From an uncultured Pseudomonadales bacterium (GTDB lineage: Bacteria; Pseudomonadota; Gammaproteobacteria; Pseudomonadales; Balneatricaceae), in the NCBI GenBank assembly GCA_937773555.1, contig CALJVT010000005.1:472077-536076 (forward strand): DNA of 64,000 nt, given 5' to 3'. This document shows positions 62,690 through 64,000 of this stretch, one piece after another. The position numbers and the translations under genes are program-made. Each line of letters starts with the position of its first letter. Within the stretch, counting starts at the first letter, position 1. The notes beneath the pieces were generated by a model. That model was not told where the DNA came from, searched no databases, and worked only from the letters and a program-made list of their open reading frames with translations.

Positions 62690-62839
62690 CCAATACTCAT
62701 TTTTGCGCTCAAATTACCGAGATACTAGATTAGTTGTGGGCATTAAGCGTGCAGTACATGGCGAGTTTAGCTAATCTGCAGCTGTAATTTTCGCAATCAC
62801 TCTGTAAATCCTATCCACATCATCTTTTTGACAACCCAC
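62690..62839. repeat. Right boundary repeat of the island
   Basis: This segment matches 57140-57294 at roughly three of four positions by eye, with the 22-nt exact run CATCATCTTTTTGACAACCC plus AC at 62818-62839. It covers the last 69 nt of the 62771-63250 gene and its downstream flank. The exact run may mark the recombination core. Confidence 0.65.
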
Positions 62840-63250
62840 AAAGTGCAGAACCTTCGATGAACTCAAAGTACTTCTGTAGCTCTCAAAAAAACACTTCAGC
62901 TGGCTAACAACTTGCACATCATTCATCTTAGGCTTACTCGAACCATCAAGAGACATATCAATTTTTACATGACCCAGCTTTTTTAATCCTCGCCACAGCG
63001 TCATTTCAGACAAACCAGGCCTACTTTTTGAGTAGCGAAATTCAATGCACAACCCATTCATTCGGGTGGCCAGGTACGACAACATTAGCCAGCAGAGGCT
63101 GCCAACAAGCATAGCAATTAAACTAGCACCCACCAAATCAAACTCTGGAAAGAAAGACAGCAATACGGCATAGCTTAGTACAAACGCTGCACCACCCATG
63201 GCTTTATAGGTGAACATATCAAAATACGAATGCACCACTACTTTCAACAT
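62771..63250 (-). CDS. Membrane-anchored protein of unknown function
   Basis: 159 residues. Two hydrophobic helices (about 15-34 and 40-62) are followed by a soluble domain of about 95 residues (VQVVSQLKCFFESYRSTLSS, VLHFVGCQKDDVDRIYRVIA). I recognise no family. It overlaps the CapD/WbpM-type gene by 7 nt on the same strand, so it belongs to that polysaccharide operon. Its 3' end is duplicated in decayed form at 57140-57294, across the toxin-antitoxin island. Confidence 0.65.
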   Translation of the reverse strand: MLKVVVHSYFDMFTYKAMGGAAFVLSYAVLLSFFPEFDLVGASLIAMLVGSLCWLMLSYLATRMNGLCIEFRYSKSRPGLSEMTLWRGLKKLGHVKIDMSLDGSSKPKMNDVQVVSQLKCFFESYRSTLSSSKVLHFVGCQKDDVDRIYRVIAKITAAD

Positions 63251-64000
63251 TCCAGCTTGTCGGCTTGAGCAATCTGCTCCCTATACACCCAATCAACCAC
63301 TTTTTCATCAGGTCGATATTCAGGCACAAGCTGTTGCAACATACTACGTATCATCATCACATCACCATTCACCGCTGCAATTCGTAACGTGGTGATCATG
63401 GGTTGTAGCTCACTCCATGGTAAAAACTTTTCATTAGCTTTCATAATGCGTGGATGTTGCGTGGTTTGTGGGTTATTACCTATCAAAAGTTCTTCATAAA
63501 GCTTTTCACCTGGGCGCAAGCCAACCACTTCAATAGCAATGTCGCCTTCTGGTGAGTTTTCATCTTTCACTCTAAAACCAGAAAGCTCAACCATCCTGCG
63601 TGCTAGGTCAATTATTTTAACCGGCTCACCCATATCAAGCACATACACTTCGGCTTCACTACTAACCCTACCATCCCCACCAATTCTGTCAGCACTTATT
63701 CCAGCGCCAATTCCTTTGCTAGGGCCGCCTGCCATAGCACCGGTTTGCATCACTAGCTGAGCAGCTTCGGGAATGGTCATGAAATAACGGATGATATCTT
63801 GATGAGTTAAAGTAATTGGCCCGCCTTGGGCAATTTGTTGCCTAAAGTAAGGCACCACAGAACCAGAAGAACCCAATACATTGCCAAAACGAACCATTGC
63901 CAATTGAGTAGTACGAGGAATTTGTGCAGAAGGCTTGCCATCCCACATAGGTTCGAATGAAGGATTTTGTTCCGCTGCCAAGGCTTGCAGAATCAGCTCA
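63244..64000 (-). CDS. CapD/WbpM-type nucleoside-diphosphate sugar dehydratase/epimerase (N-terminus outside window)
   Basis: At least 251 residues, open through the right edge (reads ELILQALAAEQNPSFEPMWD). MVRFGNVLGSSGSVVPYFRQ, TLTHQDIIRYFMTIPEAAQL and VYVLDMGEPVKIIDLARRMV are the C-terminal short-chain dehydrogenase half of the WbpM/FlaA1/PglF family, which makes UDP-4-keto-6-deoxy sugars for O-antigen. Full-length members are about 650 residues with four N-terminal membrane helices, which would lie to the right. Confidence 0.92.
   Translation of the reverse strand, partial: ELILQALAAEQNPSFEPMWDGKPSAQIPRTTQLAMVRFGNVLGSSGSVVPYFRQQIAQGGPITLTHQDIIRYFMTIPEAAQLVMQTGAMAGGPSKGIGAGISADRIGGDGRVSSEAEVYVLDMGEPVKIIDLARRMVELSGFRVKDENSPEGDIAIEVVGLRPGEKLYEELLIGNNPQTTQHPRIMKANEKFLPWSELQPMITTLRIAAVNGDVMMIRSMLQQLVPEYRPDEKVVDWVYREQIAQADKLEC

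Noticed and set aside
1-64000. tRNA genes, rRNA genes or CRISPR arrays
   Set aside because: I saw no cloverleaf-like sequence with a TTCGAnTC arm outside genes, no rRNA segments and no regularly spaced repeats.

Overview
The window looks like the chromosome of a heterotrophic, probably marine gammaproteobacterium. I base this on the mix of two TRAP transporters, rsuA, arfB, msrPQ, pilD, ahcY, an AruH/AruI arginine transaminase route and a full homoprotocatechuate meta-cleavage pathway. The genus cannot be named from the sequence alone. I saw no tRNA, rRNA or CRISPR array.

Layout. About 0.0-4 kb: an edge-truncated old-yellow-enzyme-type oxidoreductase, a small DUF2306 membrane protein and two MFS permeases. 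About 4-10.4 kb: one co-directional block on the minus strand, dctB-dctD-dctP-dctQ-dctM. It encodes a two-component system and the TRAP transporter it probably controls, but the response regulator lacks the GAFTGA loop. About 10.4-17.8 kb: housekeeping and accessory genes (LysE exporter, Gate-domain protein, arfB, rsuA, DUF2026, aldehyde dehydrogenase, LOG, RidA, YqjM-like ene-reductase). About 17.8-22.4 kb: an arginine-related regulon with a dimethylargininase-like hydrolase, a TetR regulator, aruH and aruI. Two near-identical operator-like sites flank the TetR gene. About 22.5-26.1 kb: alpha/beta hydrolase, pilD, msrPQ. About 26.4-29.8 kb: an iodotyrosine-deiodinase-like flavoprotein convergent with a polar amino acid ABC transporter.

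About 30-36.8 kb: a tight minus-strand operon of a TRAP transporter, a Bcr/CflA MFS, a divergent HisA-like TIM barrel, psuK and psuG. This is a pseudouridine-type nucleoside catabolic operon with an unexplained HisA paralogue. About 37-45.7 kb: 4-hydroxyphenylacetate degradation (oxygenase, hpaD, hpaR, hpaF, hpaE, hpaG, hpaH, hpaI), with one 16-bp sequence shared by both forward promoters. Then ahcY with its own promoter. About 47.1-47.9 kb: non-coding DNA with stacked hairpins.

About 47.9-56.1 kb: a surface polysaccharide operon read gmd, epimerase, cupin, perosamine-synthase-like, manC, GT11, GT25, FkbM methyltransferase, O-antigen ligase. Three consecutive genes in it carry five single-base insertions between them, so they are either broken or mis-sequenced. 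About 56.2-62.8 kb: a mobile island with four toxin-antitoxin pairs, a winged-helix gene with a truncated partner, broken regulator genes and a tyrosine recombinase. It is bracketed by a diverged direct repeat that corresponds to the 3' end of the gene at 62771-63250. The window ends in a second polysaccharide gene (CapD/WbpM type), so the island sits inside a polysaccharide region.
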